Shown here piece after piece: positions 13,311 through 23,924 of a stretch of DNA of 64,000 bases. Position 1 is the first letter of the stretch, and every line of letters begins with the position of its first letter. The notes below the pieces were generated by a model. It made no database searches. It had not been told where the DNA came from and worked only from the letters and a program-made list of their open reading frames with translations. Source of the stretch: Timema cristinae (Eukaryota > Arthropoda > Insecta > Phasmatodea > Timematidae); assembly GCA_039000515.1 (NCBI GenBank), contig JBCFYV010000263.1:1-64000 (forward strand), given 5' to 3'. A program made the translations under genes and the position numbers.

Positions 13311-13489
13311 ATAGCAGATTGACGTCTGACTCAAAGTCCTTTCCCACTAACTTCTGGGCCTATTTACTACAAAGGTTATTCAGCCCATTGTGACATATTT
13401 AAATATTTTTTTAGACTGTGCTTTCTACCCAAATTCGGGTTATACACTTAGTAAAATTAGCTAATGTTTTGGGGTTGAGGAAGGTTTAT

Positions 13490-13650
13490 ATTTATTGGAA
13501 TGTACCAACTTTTGTTTGGGAGGTAAAGGAAAAAATCTTTTTGGAAAAACCACCCCAGTACACCGACTGAGATTCAACCAGATCTGACCCCCATAGCACC
13601 CAATATAATAAGAGAGTGGTCCCTTAGACATGCGCCACCCAATCGGGTAC
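13490..13650 (-). repeat. SINE family B fragment, antisense
   Basis: A 'gggaggtaaaggaaaaaat' phrase, then CACCCCAGTACACCGACTGA, an antisense B-box-like GAGATTCAACC, and a tRNA-like body ending in ATGCGCCACCCAATCGG. The order parallels the copy at 20.0-20.16 kb. Confidence 0.5.
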
Positions 13651-13659
13651 GTTTTTTTT

Positions 13660-16600
13660 ATTGAACTTAATATTATAAAAAATTTTTAATAAAAGGTCCT
13701 AGTATTTTATAATTTTATACTTTTATAATTTTTTTTAAGAACAGTTCCAAATTTACTCATTTCCCCGGGTTTTTTTCCTAAAGATTGTCCCACTTTTCCT
13801 CCTTCAAATGTTGTATTTTTCCCTTAAACAATTTACCTTTCCCCTTAACGTTCATTAAAAAAAATAATTTATGCCTTTTAAACTTAAATGGTAATTTCTC
13901 GACTAATTTATAAATTATATATTTATATAATTATAAAAATCAGAAACAGGTCGGTAGTGTCCGGGAAAATAAAGGAAAGTAAATTTTGGGGGAAAATGAG
14001 ACTAGTCTTTACCAAAAAAATTAAAAATGAAAATTTCAAAATGTGGCCCAGGAAATGGGGGGTAAAGTTAGAAAAAATTTAAAAAAATTTGGGTATAATT
14101 ATCAAAAATTTGGCGGTCGGTAGGGGGAGACTCCAGCAAACCAAAAATCTTAAAAATAATTAATTTCAAGATGATTTGGGAGAAAAGTGTAAAGGGGTTT
14201 TCAAAACTACCAAAACTAACAAAAAAAAACTATTTTTTAGTGGGAAGAAAATTGAAATTTAAAAGGCAATAAATGGACCAATCCAAATTAAAATATTCTT
14301 AAAACTTGAAATTTTTAAGTGGTTGCCAGTAAATAGTGAAATTTTTGGGTGTTTTTACACCATATCCCCACATACAAATTTTTTTAAGTGAAACTACCCA
14401 CTCATTATAAACCGCAATATTTTTAAACTTCCTGAAATAGTAAGCTTCTCTATTTAGTCCATGAAACCCTCTACAATACAAAACCATTCAAACAAGAATA
14501 AACTCCCTGCAATCAATAAAATTTTCATGACTTACCCTTTATCTTCTGGCTAAAAAACCTTAAAACCCGGACAACTTGCCGCGTCCTAAATTAAGAGTGG
14601 GAAAAAAGATTTTTTTTTTTGGGGTAACTGCATCTGTTTTTCGAGGAACAGTAAAAATGATCGGATGGGACTCGGGAATGACCCCTCACAACTTGCCGGA
14701 ATTACGAGGCCCTACCTTGGGAAGAGGGAATTTCCTCTAGACAGCGCCTGTTGTGTGTAGGTCTTTGGGTCCCTGTCAAAAAGATTTTTTGTCAACCTGG
14801 CGACAAAAGAAGAGAGGCCAGCCAATCCCAAACTTGATCGTGGTGTATGGCTGATTTTTCCATCAAAGTGGCCCATGAACGTCACCCCACGTATATGGGC
14901 CCCCCCCCCCCCTTTTTTACCCCAGGCATAGAAACACTATTTACCCGTGATTTTAAAGATTTGTTTTTTTACCAGAGAATAAAGCTGGGCCATGAGCCCC
15001 AATGGGGAAATGGAAAATGTACCCCTATTAACCCCGAAAAAAAATCCTACCCCCCCCCAAAAAATTTTAAATTTGACCGGGGATTTTTGATAAAACCGTA
15101 GGCAACCTTTGCCAAATAAAGGGTTTTATACCCCCCAATGGGGGGGTGGATATTTAAATCGGCCAAAAAAAAATTCCCCAAGGTTCCTTCGATCCCCCTG
15201 AAATCGTCATAAAAACAAATTTCTAAATTTTAAATTAATCCCCCCCCTTTGAAAATTTTAAAAAACCCCCCCCGTTTTTAAAATTTTTTTGTAAATATTT
15301 TTTGGGGGAAAGAACCCATTTTCCCCTTAATTTTGAATTGTTTTGGGTAAAAAAAGTAACCGGTAAATTTTGCTTTGGGGGTTGGGAAAAAATTGAAAAA
15401 AAATTTTGAAACCCCCCTTTGAAAAAAATTTTTTTTCCAAATTAAAAATTTAAAAAGGGGAATTTAATTTTTGTTTGGTTTTTATTTTTTTTACCTTTTT
15501 TTTGATTTTGGGGGTTTTAATTTTTAAAAAAATTTAACCCCGGTTTTGGGGGAAAACTTTTTTTTGGTCACTTTTTTCCCCCAAGGGAGTGTCTACAAAT
15601 TTTAAATTCCCGCGGAAAGTTTTGAAACTTTAAGGGGCTTTTTTTTTTTAAAAAACCAAAAACCTTTTTTGTTTTGGGTTTTTCCTTTTTTGGAAAAATT
15701 TTTTTTCCGGGAAACCCGGGGGTAAAATTTAAAATTTAACTTCCCCCTTTTTTTTTCCTTTTTTTCTTTTTTTTTTTTTCTTTATTCAATGTACGAGCAG
15801 ACAACTTTCGTACCCAAATTTTAAAATGCCATTTGGCGTTTTTTTTTTTGTAATCAATAATTATCTTCTAGATATTTAAAAGTAATTTGCTCGATATAAC
15901 GCTTTTTGGTTTCTTTGTCAAAATTTACTGTTGTGAAATGGCATTTTGTTTTTGGAACGAGTGATTGTCTCTTCCAGACTACCTAGTTTCTTAAAACCAG
16001 TTTCATGTTGGAACATTCGCATGTAGCACTGCACATTTGTTTAATATGATTTTTAAAAAAACCCTGATGGTTTTTGAGGCCATGTAAATTATTGTTTAAA
16101 TTTTTTTTATATTAAAAAAAATATTCATTTGTTACCAAATTTTTGCTAATTTTTTTTTATAATTTTTTGTACTTACCCATACTTTCCTTTTAGTCTATGG
16201 TACAGATAAGGTAGTATTGGGGGGTAAAAACTGGCGGACTCTGCTATCCCTTTTTTTTATCAGCTGTGTTTTAAAACTTTAGCATTTTAATATTGTTTTG
16301 TATACTTATTCTTTTTACTAATTTTGTTTATGGTGGAGACACTGATCACGGGCGCTGCTTCTGGGGAGGGAAAGGGAAGTGATCTGGGGTGTTTTCAAAA
16401 AACCATGGGCTACAGGGCAACAAAGAGGGGTTTAATTTCCGACTTTCAAGAAAGGGGTGCAAGTTCACTCAAAACCCCTGTTTTACGGGTCCACGCAATT
16501 CTCTTGGGAGGGGTGACAGAGGGTGGTATGGACTGTGGATTTTTGGATCACCAGGCAGTGCCGGTGAGGGTTTTAGCTCCCATTTACCTGTCACGCGCTT

Positions 16601-17220
16601 TAGTGATGATAAAACTCAAAATAAAAAATTTTAAGATTTTGTAAACCGTAACCGTTTTTGATGGTTAGGGCAGTCGCACTTTTTGTATTTTTGGTTTAAG
16701 TAACAGGGTTTTTTAGCGAAATTAGGGTAGGGTTGGGTTTGTAGCGCTCATTTGGGGGAAAATTCGGGTTATTTAACCCAATTATTTTTTTGAAGGTTTA
16801 AGTCAAGAGTTTAAACTGGAGACAAAAAAAAAGTAAGATCCCAGATTGTCTTGTTTTCCCCCTAAGCTAGGGGAAACTTGCGCAACAAAATTTAAAAAAC
16901 CCTTTAGCGCCCCAAAAAGTCCTTAGAAGTTTATTTTATCAGTGTCGGAGCTGCCGAGTGTTAGAGCTTAACCTTCAGAGAGTCAAACGAGATGTTATTT
17001 TAAAAATGTATCCCCCTTTCTCGACGCCACTTTTTTTTTTGATATAAAACCCTTACTATGGTTGAACCCCTGGCTTTCTTTCCTTTTTGAGGGTCATTAT
17101 TGTTGAGAACGATATTTTGTGTTCATGCCCTAGTGTTGTTTCTAATCGAGGTGTAAGTTGTTATCCGGGAATTTTGGTTTTTGCAGAGGAATAGAAGTTT
17201 TTTTCTGCACGGGATACCAA
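13660..17220. other. No recognised gene; extreme homopolymer content
   Basis: The part at 15100-15780 consists almost entirely of short runs of one base. Small frames (14847-15101, 16324-16644) have no recognisable domains. The latter lies in a slightly GC-richer patch and could be repeat-derived. Confidence 0.45.
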
Positions 17221-17239
17221 CCTGTTGGGCAGAACCAAA

Positions 17240-17700
17240 ATGCCCGCAAAAATTGGGGAAAAAGGGGGTTTGTTCAAGGTTCATGTTTTTAAATGCCCAA
17301 AATTAGGGCATTTTAAAAAAAGGTCCATCGGGAAGCATTTGCGCGCCGTAAGTTTCATGGGGCTCACAAGCGAAGCGATCAAAAACCCTGGGGCCCCCAA
17401 CCCAAATTTTTAATCTTGTTTTTTTTCTCAGGGCTGTCGGCATTTTTAGACATTGGGGCAATGCTTCTTTTGTTAGTTCCAAGTTATTAATTCTTTCGAA
17501 AACTAACAAAATTTCTATTGGAAATTTTTAAATTCCCAAATTTTTGCTGTTATTTGGGGTTAGTAAGAGAATTAATGTTCCAATTAAGATTGGGAGATTA
17601 CTGGAAAAACCCCATTTTTTGTTGCGTAGGTTTACCTATATTTAAATTTGGGGTGGATTTTCCCCTTTCCTGTTCTACAAATATTGTTTTAAATTTTTCA
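17240..17700 (+). pseudogene. Faint gypsy-type gag zinc knuckle and protease remnant
   Basis: At about 17280-17335 the plus strand reads VHVFKCPKLGHFKK, the core of a retroelement zinc knuckle with later Cys residues lost or shifted. About 100 bp downstream, 17430-17460 reads LSAFLDIGA, close to the Asp-Thr-Gly-Ala active site of LTR-element proteases but with Thr changed to Ile. A further 120-200 bp on, a patch resembles the distal protease strand. The NC-then-PR order is that of Ty3/gypsy elements. Downstream sequence is too broken to follow RT. It is unrelated in sequence to the intact element at 54-62 kb as far as I can see. Confidence 0.4.
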
Positions 17701-17709
17701 AAAGAGAGG

Positions 17710-19920
17710 GTTTTTTTTGGATTTTGTCCCCGGGTTTTTAAAGGGGGCTTTTTTGTAAGGAAAATTTTAAAGGGAGCTTGACCATCTATTCCAGCGGTCT
17801 AAGTCCCCCTGGGACGGATTTGATTTTTTTAATTTGGGGTTTAATTTTGCACTAACAGTAAAAAAGGGGCTTCACCAGCTTATGATTGTTTGGTAGGGAA
17901 ACGCCATCACCTTCTTGCGGCTGGAATGTTTTTATCCTTTGCTAGGTGCCCTAAGACCCTCTTTTCTAAAAAGGCGTGTGCAGCCCTTTTAAACAAAAAG
18001 CACAGAAAAGGGTTTTCGGAGGGGGTACAACAAGGGCTGTCCCCCCTTTAACATCGCAATTGGTAACCTATTATGTTAGATGTTTCCCCCAGAGCCCGCT
18101 TGACAAATAACCGCCAAGCTCTCTCCAATGAGGGGGGCCCCGGGCGTGGGTGCTTCTTTACGTCAGTGTCCCGGGGATTAAAGAAACAGATCGACCCCAC
18201 CGTGACACGCAGGGGTCAGTGACCATCTTAAAACCCTTTTACTTTCTTAAGGCGAAGTTCAAACATTTTTACCTACACATTACTTCTTTTGGATTTTCTA
18301 GGGGAATTAAGTTAAAACGATAGTTATTTTTAAGGGTTTTGGAAATTTTTTGATAACTATTTGGTCCCTTCTTTAATCTTGGAAGTAAAATATATTTTTA
18401 TATAAATAATTGTTTTACTTTTAAATTTTTCATAGCTTTTTGATTTAATTAATGGTTAAAATTATTAAAACCAACTTAGGGTCATTAATTAACCCCTTTG
18501 GTATACTCAATACATAAAGGGAACCATTGTATAGTTTTTGATGGTTTATGGGACCCCATAACAAAAAGGGAAAAGGGGATCTCCTGAAATTTCCAAAAAA
18601 TAAAAGAAAAAGTTTAAATTTGTTGGATCATTAAGGTGTGGCTTTTTATCTCTTCAGATAAATTGGGCGTTCTTTTTTAATTTAACTCATTTTGGGTTTT
18701 GTTACATTAGGGGCATTTGTTTTAAAGTCATAAAATATACTCAACCAACTTTATATTGTATTTACTAATCTAACAAACAAGTGAAAGAAGTTTCATTTTT
18801 GTTTAAATCGAGTATTTATAAGGTTTGATCTATAAAACAAAAAATATTATACAATATTTAATTTGAAAAGCACCCTTAGAGTTCGCTCCCCCCCCAAAAT
18901 ATATTATTTTTTCCACAAAATGTAACTTTAGCTAAAGTAAACAAAATCAACTTTCAAAAAATTTTATTATTTAAAAGTTCACAAAAATGAATACAAAAAA
19001 TTATGTGAAGGAAAAAAAAAGGAGTTGGCTTTATGCCGCATTTGTTGCTCTGGGGCGGGACTTCTTGGAAAATTTCCCGTGTTTAGCCCCCAATCAACAC
19101 CCTCTTCCACTCACATAAGACCCCCTCAGTCCAGTTCGCTCCCGGGCCAAAACCCTTCATTAGGATTACAATTTACCAGAAAAGGGACCATATATTTAAA
19201 AATTTTAAAATGGGGAAATTTTTAAAAAAAAAAAAATTTAAAATACATTTTCATTATGAAAGAAAAATTAAGTCACTTTGAAATAATTTTAATAAATTTG
19301 TCCCCCCATAGGGGATAGGTATCTAGTAACCTTTTAAAATGGCGGCCTTTTTGACCGGATTAAAACCGACTTAACATAACAAAAAGAATCTTTTGAGTTT
19401 AAATGCAACATCCCAAGGGGTCCGCAAAAAACATTAAAGGGGGAATTTTAAATTTAAAATTAAAAAGCAAAGGAAAGCTTTGTAAAAATTTTTTGGGGGT
19501 TTCAAAACCGGTGTGCCAGGGCATTGGGGGTGCCGAGAGATCAGCCTTTGCCGCAAGATTTTGAGGGGGAATTTTAAAGAAAAATAATAAAGAAAAAATT
19601 ATTATCACAAAAAAAAGACAAAAGGACAGAAAAATTTTGTATTTTGGGTTTTTCTCTGAAATTCATTCCCAAGAAACAATGTGAAAAAATTGTTTTTTAC
19701 CTTTTATAACTACAATTTTATTTTAAATTTTCCGGACCTTAAATATTTAGAAATCTCTCATCGTGGTTGGGTTTTGCTTTTTTATTGTTTCAAGTATTTA
19801 ACCAATAGCTTATTTATTTATGTGTTTAATAAATTTTTTTTTAAATAAATTTCAATAACTAGAGATAAAATAGATATATATTTCTTATTTAAAATGATTA
19901 CAAAATTAAAACAGTTTCTT
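17710..19920. other. No recognised gene
   Basis: 17.8-18.2 kb is mildly GC-richer and might be decayed pol of the element above, but no RT, RNase H or integrase motif can be pointed to. 18.2-19.9 kb is AT-rich and empty. Short frames at 19025-19225 and 19399-19608 are unconvincing. Confidence 0.4.
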
Positions 19921-19924
19921 TGCA

Positions 19925-20165
19925 TCACCACGTTTTCTATCCGTTTGGGCGGGTTTTACTCTTATATATTTTCTACGCTAATGGTTTTTATGAATTAGGA
20001 AGGTCACTTTTTAAAGGAGGTGTCCCCACATTTTCGTTGAGGGAGAGTGGAAAAAAAACAATTTTGTGAAAACCCCCTCAGTACACTGACCGATATTTCA
20101 ATCTCGATCTCCGTCATCGGCAATTAGTCTACTGCGAGAGTGGCGCATTAAACCATGCAGCCACC
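19925..20165 (-). repeat. SINE family B copy, antisense
   Basis: Begins with a 'tatccgtttgggc' phrase (the presumed 3' tail), contains 'ttgagggagagtgg' in the middle and ends with CAGTACACTGACCGATATTT, an antisense B-box-like TTTCAATCTCGATC, and a tRNA-like body to GGCGCATTAAACCATGCAG. It is one of the more complete family-B copies. Confidence 0.6.
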
Positions 20166-20274
20166 AATGCGGTTTAAAAACATGTTAATTTTTTTAATAA
20201 AATACTATTTTTATATTTTAATTTTGTACAATGAAAAAGAAATTTTAAAAAAAAAATGCTTAGGGAAAATTCTT

Positions 20275-20722
20275 ACAAGGGTGCCTGAGATCTTAGTCCC
20301 CCTTTATAAAGGGTGCCCCGAGATCTTAGTCCCCTTCACAGGGGGCCTCGAGATCTTGTTCCCTTCAAAGGGTGCCTCGAGTTTAGTTCCCTTAACAAGG
20401 GTGCCTCGAGATCTTAGTTCCCTTCCAAGGGGGCCTCGAGATCTTAGTTTCCTTTACAAAGGGGGCTCGAGATCTTAGTTCCCTTTTACAAAGGGTGCCT
20501 CGAGATCTTAGTTCCCTTCACAAGGGTGCCCCGAGATCTTAGTTCCCTTTACAAGGGTGCTTGAGATCTTAGTTTCCTTTACAAGGGTTTCCTCGAGATC
20601 TTAGTTCCCTTCACAAGGGTGCCTCGAGATCTTAGTCCCTCACAAGGGTGCCTCGAGATCTTATTTCCCCTTTACAAGGGTGCCTCGAGTCTTAGTTCCC
20701 TTCACAAGGGTGCCCCGAGCCC
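20275..20722. repeat. 31-bp minisatellite, about 14 copies
   Basis: The core CCTCGAGATCTTAGTTCCCT recurs every 31 bp (for example at 20591 and 20622), joined by TTCACAAGGGTG. Each unit contains overlapping XhoI and BglII sites, and AAGGG/CCCTT arms that could fold. Copies differ by small indels. The open frame across 20155-20478 is produced by the repeat and is not a gene. Confidence 0.9.
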
Positions 20723-20769
20723 AGAAATTTGAGAATCCTGATTTAGAAGTACCAAAACAAAATTATATT

Positions 20770-20965
20770 TTGAACCTCGTCTCACTATTCGTTTGGGCTA
20801 CCCACTTTTAACTGTACTATTTTGGTAGGAATGAGGAAGATATAATTTAGTGAAAATTTACTCAAATTTTTGTAGGGGGAGTAGGAAACCATTTAGTAAA
20901 ATCACCCGCAAAACATCCTGACGGGATTCGAGCTTAAACCTTCCAGTCACCATGAAATGGGGTAA
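20770..20965 (-). repeat. SINE family B copy, antisense
   Basis: Shows the whole antisense order: CGTCTCACTATTCGTTTGG tail, 'gtagggggagtaggaaaccat' centre, TAGTAAAATCACCC, then GACGGGATTCGAGC as an antisense B box. This copy and the one at 28.2 kb (sense) best define the family. Confidence 0.65.
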
Positions 20966-20969
20966 GCGA

Positions 20970-23200
20970 ACCCTTTACGTTTATTTCATGTGTTCACTTT
21001 AAGGGTAACACGTATGTTACTCGACATATAATTTTCATATTAAGTTTTCCTTATTGTATATTTTTTTTGCCATATATACTTGTAATCGAGTAATTTAATT
21101 TGCAAATAGGCCTACTTTAGTTTCTTTATTTTAATTTATCAATTCATTTAGTGGGCCGAATGAAGTGAGATTTAAAACCCCTTTTTCCAATATGTTTGTT
21201 TAGTTTTTACAAACACAAGTTGTGGCTTGGATCTGTAATGTTAAAGGGTGAAAGCTGACTGTGCTATCCTTTGGTGAAGGGTCATTTCTCTCTCTTTCCC
21301 CACACTACTTTCAGACCGGCGTTTTATTCCTCAAAGAAAATAATAATAGTTTTTTATATAGTGTGTTAAAAGTACTCAAATTAATTTTTTTCATGAGCCA
21401 ATTTTTTGAGTGCCGAGTAAGATGGATTTTAACCCCCGAAAGACTTACTGACAAGCGAGTTCTTGATAGCCAAAGAAGATTTATTTCAGTGTCTTAGGAG
21501 GGGACGAGTTTATAGGATTGGGTTTACTCATTTGAAAAAACAATTCATCAATGGCCAAATTTAAAATTCACAATTCTCTTTGAGCTACTTGTTGGACTCT
21601 GCTCAATATACAGTATGCCCACACTATTTCCTGTCATTCACAATTATCAATAATATTTATTTAAATTTTTTTTATACGTTCATCACAAATAGCCCCCGTG
21701 CGCAAAGACAATATATCACCAAACTTCGATACTAAAACCAATCAATGCAATATTTCGCATACACGTAGGGTTTGTGCATACTTTTAAAACAAAAAAATTG
21801 GTTGAGGCATATGTTTGCAACTTGAAAACCTTTGGCAAAAAAGTTTTAAAAAAAAAAATATAAAAAAAAAAAATCTGTAAAAAACGACAGATAAGAGAAA
21901 ATGAATTGTACAAAAACAACGATCAGAAAATTCACACATAAAAGGTTTTAACTCATTTTTAACTTTCTGCCAGGAATTTAATGTAATGCTTTATCGAAAA
22001 TGTATCAAATCGAGCGCAATGGCAGTAGGGTCTCAAACCCTCATATAATGTCGCATGAGCTTCAAAAACTTATCAGATTAAAGTCTTTTAAAAAGAGGAG
22101 TTTTAAAGAGGAAGAAAGTAGCTTTCTATTTAATCTATTTGTTTACAGCTTTGATTAGGTAAGAATGGTGAATAAAGTGTTTAGATAAATTAACCAAATT
22201 TTGCTGAAAATAATCACATATTATAATAGACATATTACAAAAGTATGTTTTAAATAAACGATTTTATTATTAAAATCTTTTCTTACAATATTTATTCATC
22301 ACAATGTGCTTAAAAGTTGAAAAACTTCATTGCAATCTGGATAAAATTAGGTTATTTCAGAATAATTATTTTTGTAAAAACATTCTTGTATTTTTATTAT
22401 ATTTTTAAATAAAATATCACGGGTAAATTATACGAGGGGGTTTGACATCATGATTTGAACAAACATTATAAAAATAGCCATTTATCTAACCTCAAAAATA
22501 AGCAAAATGTGCATTTTATTAATTTCCTGAATTTCACTATTCTATCCAGTTTCTTCATCCTTTTCCTTTGCAAATTTCCTGTTCTTCTTCATCATCACTA
22601 TAAAGAAGTAGTTTATTTGAGTAATATTTGCTAGGACAGACCCTACAAAGAAGGGGGTAGGATGTACCATCTTAGATCCACCTTCTTAAATCCGGCATAT
22701 GGATTGGTTGTAAGATTTAGGGGGTCACAGGGTGGGGGTTGATGTTCATTGACTGTAAGGCTGAGAGGGAGGGAAGAGGGAGCCTAGATAAACATCCATT
22801 GGCTTCTAGATGAAGGAGGGGGAAGGGGGGTGATTTGGTGGTGCGAAGATGTGGCAACACCACTAGACTGTGTGGGGCATTGTCGCTTCAAAAAGTGCAC
22901 CAGGAGCGTCTTTTTTACACTACTGATATACCTTTATAGTTAAACTTATTCCTACGTAGAACTATGTTATCTGCATCTGCCAATTTAATACATATTATCA
23001 ATAACTATAAAATAACTCTAAAGATTGAGTAAAATGCTAGCAATATTAACAGCAAAATAATATTATATTTGCTAGAAGCCCTTCTTATGAAGATTGAACA
23101 TTATTTATATTAAAATAAAATTTGACAATTAAAAATGGAATGAAGAAAGGATAAAATAATTTAGTTAATTTTTTTTTGTAAGTGCAATATTGATTAACCC
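20970..23200. other. No recognised gene
   Basis: AT-rich DNA. Frames at 21261-21497 and 21716-21919 are short and low-complexity. A GC-richer patch at 22640-22880 (rich in GGGAGG and GGGGGT) is unassigned. Confidence 0.5.
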
Positions 23201-23452
23201 AATCATAAATGTACCCATGTGTTCACGGCAACCCTAAAAATGGGTCTCCACTTGAGCTCACAGGAGCGTGTCCGAATAGTAGACAAAGCGCCTGTGTCGA
23301 CGTATTTCGCCGCATGATCACGAACACTCCGGACGCTCAAAATGAAATCAGTTGTTCGTGTTTGCTCAGTATTGACGGCTTACGTTGGTGTTCTTACTCT
23401 AGCGTTTGTCTGATATAGATTATTAACTTTGCGTGCGTCCGCGGAGTTAAAC

Positions 23453-23660
23453 AATGGAATGGAACACTGACAAGTGCATCGATATAATACACGCATACGA
23501 AAGGTATCGTTAGTTGTGTAATCCACAACAAGGTACGTATTACATCAGGAATAAGAAACATAATGCTTGAGTAGACATTACCAAAGCCATCGATTGCTCT
23601 CAAGAGGAGACGAAAAAGAAAATTGACAGTTTGATGAGCTGTAGGTTTACAAAGTTTTAC
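23453..23660 (+). pseudogene. Broken MADF (Adf-1-like Myb/SANT) domain
   Basis: An ATG at 23453 opens a frame beginning MEWNTDKCIDIIHAYERY, the characteristic start of a MADF DNA-binding domain. The same frame continues through two in-frame stops (TAG after ERYR, TGA before VDI) to VDITKAIDC and ETKKKIDSLMSC, the expected end helix. The domain is therefore complete in length but inactivated by nonsense changes. A CpG-richer leader lies just upstream (23210-23450). MADF domains occur in host regulators and as accessory proteins of PIF/Harbinger-type transposons. A GGGTCTCC string at about 23241 has its complement GGAGACCC near 23885, hinting at an element, but no target duplication is seen. 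Confidence 0.7.
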
Positions 23661-23924
23661 AGCGATTTTCATAAAAGCGTCCTAATCATTATTTTCGTTA
23701 ATATTATTTATTTCGTTATAACAATGAATGAATACATATTGAAAAAAATACCTGCTGCCGTAGATAAAGGGATGACCTGGGAAGCTACACATAACACGAC
23801 CATATGTGACTGTTCATGACAACAAATTAGTGTCCTCTTATGAGCGTATGCATATGTCCATTCCATTGGGGAAATATGACCAAAAGGAGACCCACCTTGA
23901 TACACTAACAGGATACAGAAGGAT

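Larger units (their letters stand above)
3740..19920. other. Stretch dense in homopolymers, probable unpolished consensus
   Basis: From about 3.74 kb the texture changes: runs of C, G, A and T of 6-15 bases occur every few tens of bases, and reading frames break at such runs. It is strongest at 4.0-4.5, 12.2-12.7 and 14.6-15.8 kb. Sequence before 3.7 kb and after about 21 kb does not look like this. Recognisable protein remnants inside this stretch change frame at homopolymers. I read it as low-coverage long-read consensus rather than a biological feature; gene decay here may be overstated. Confidence 0.6.

Noticed and set aside
16324..16644. 106-codon ORF as a host exon
   Set aside because: No domain, overlapping frames on the same strand, and it lies in the homopolymer-rich, unreliable stretch.
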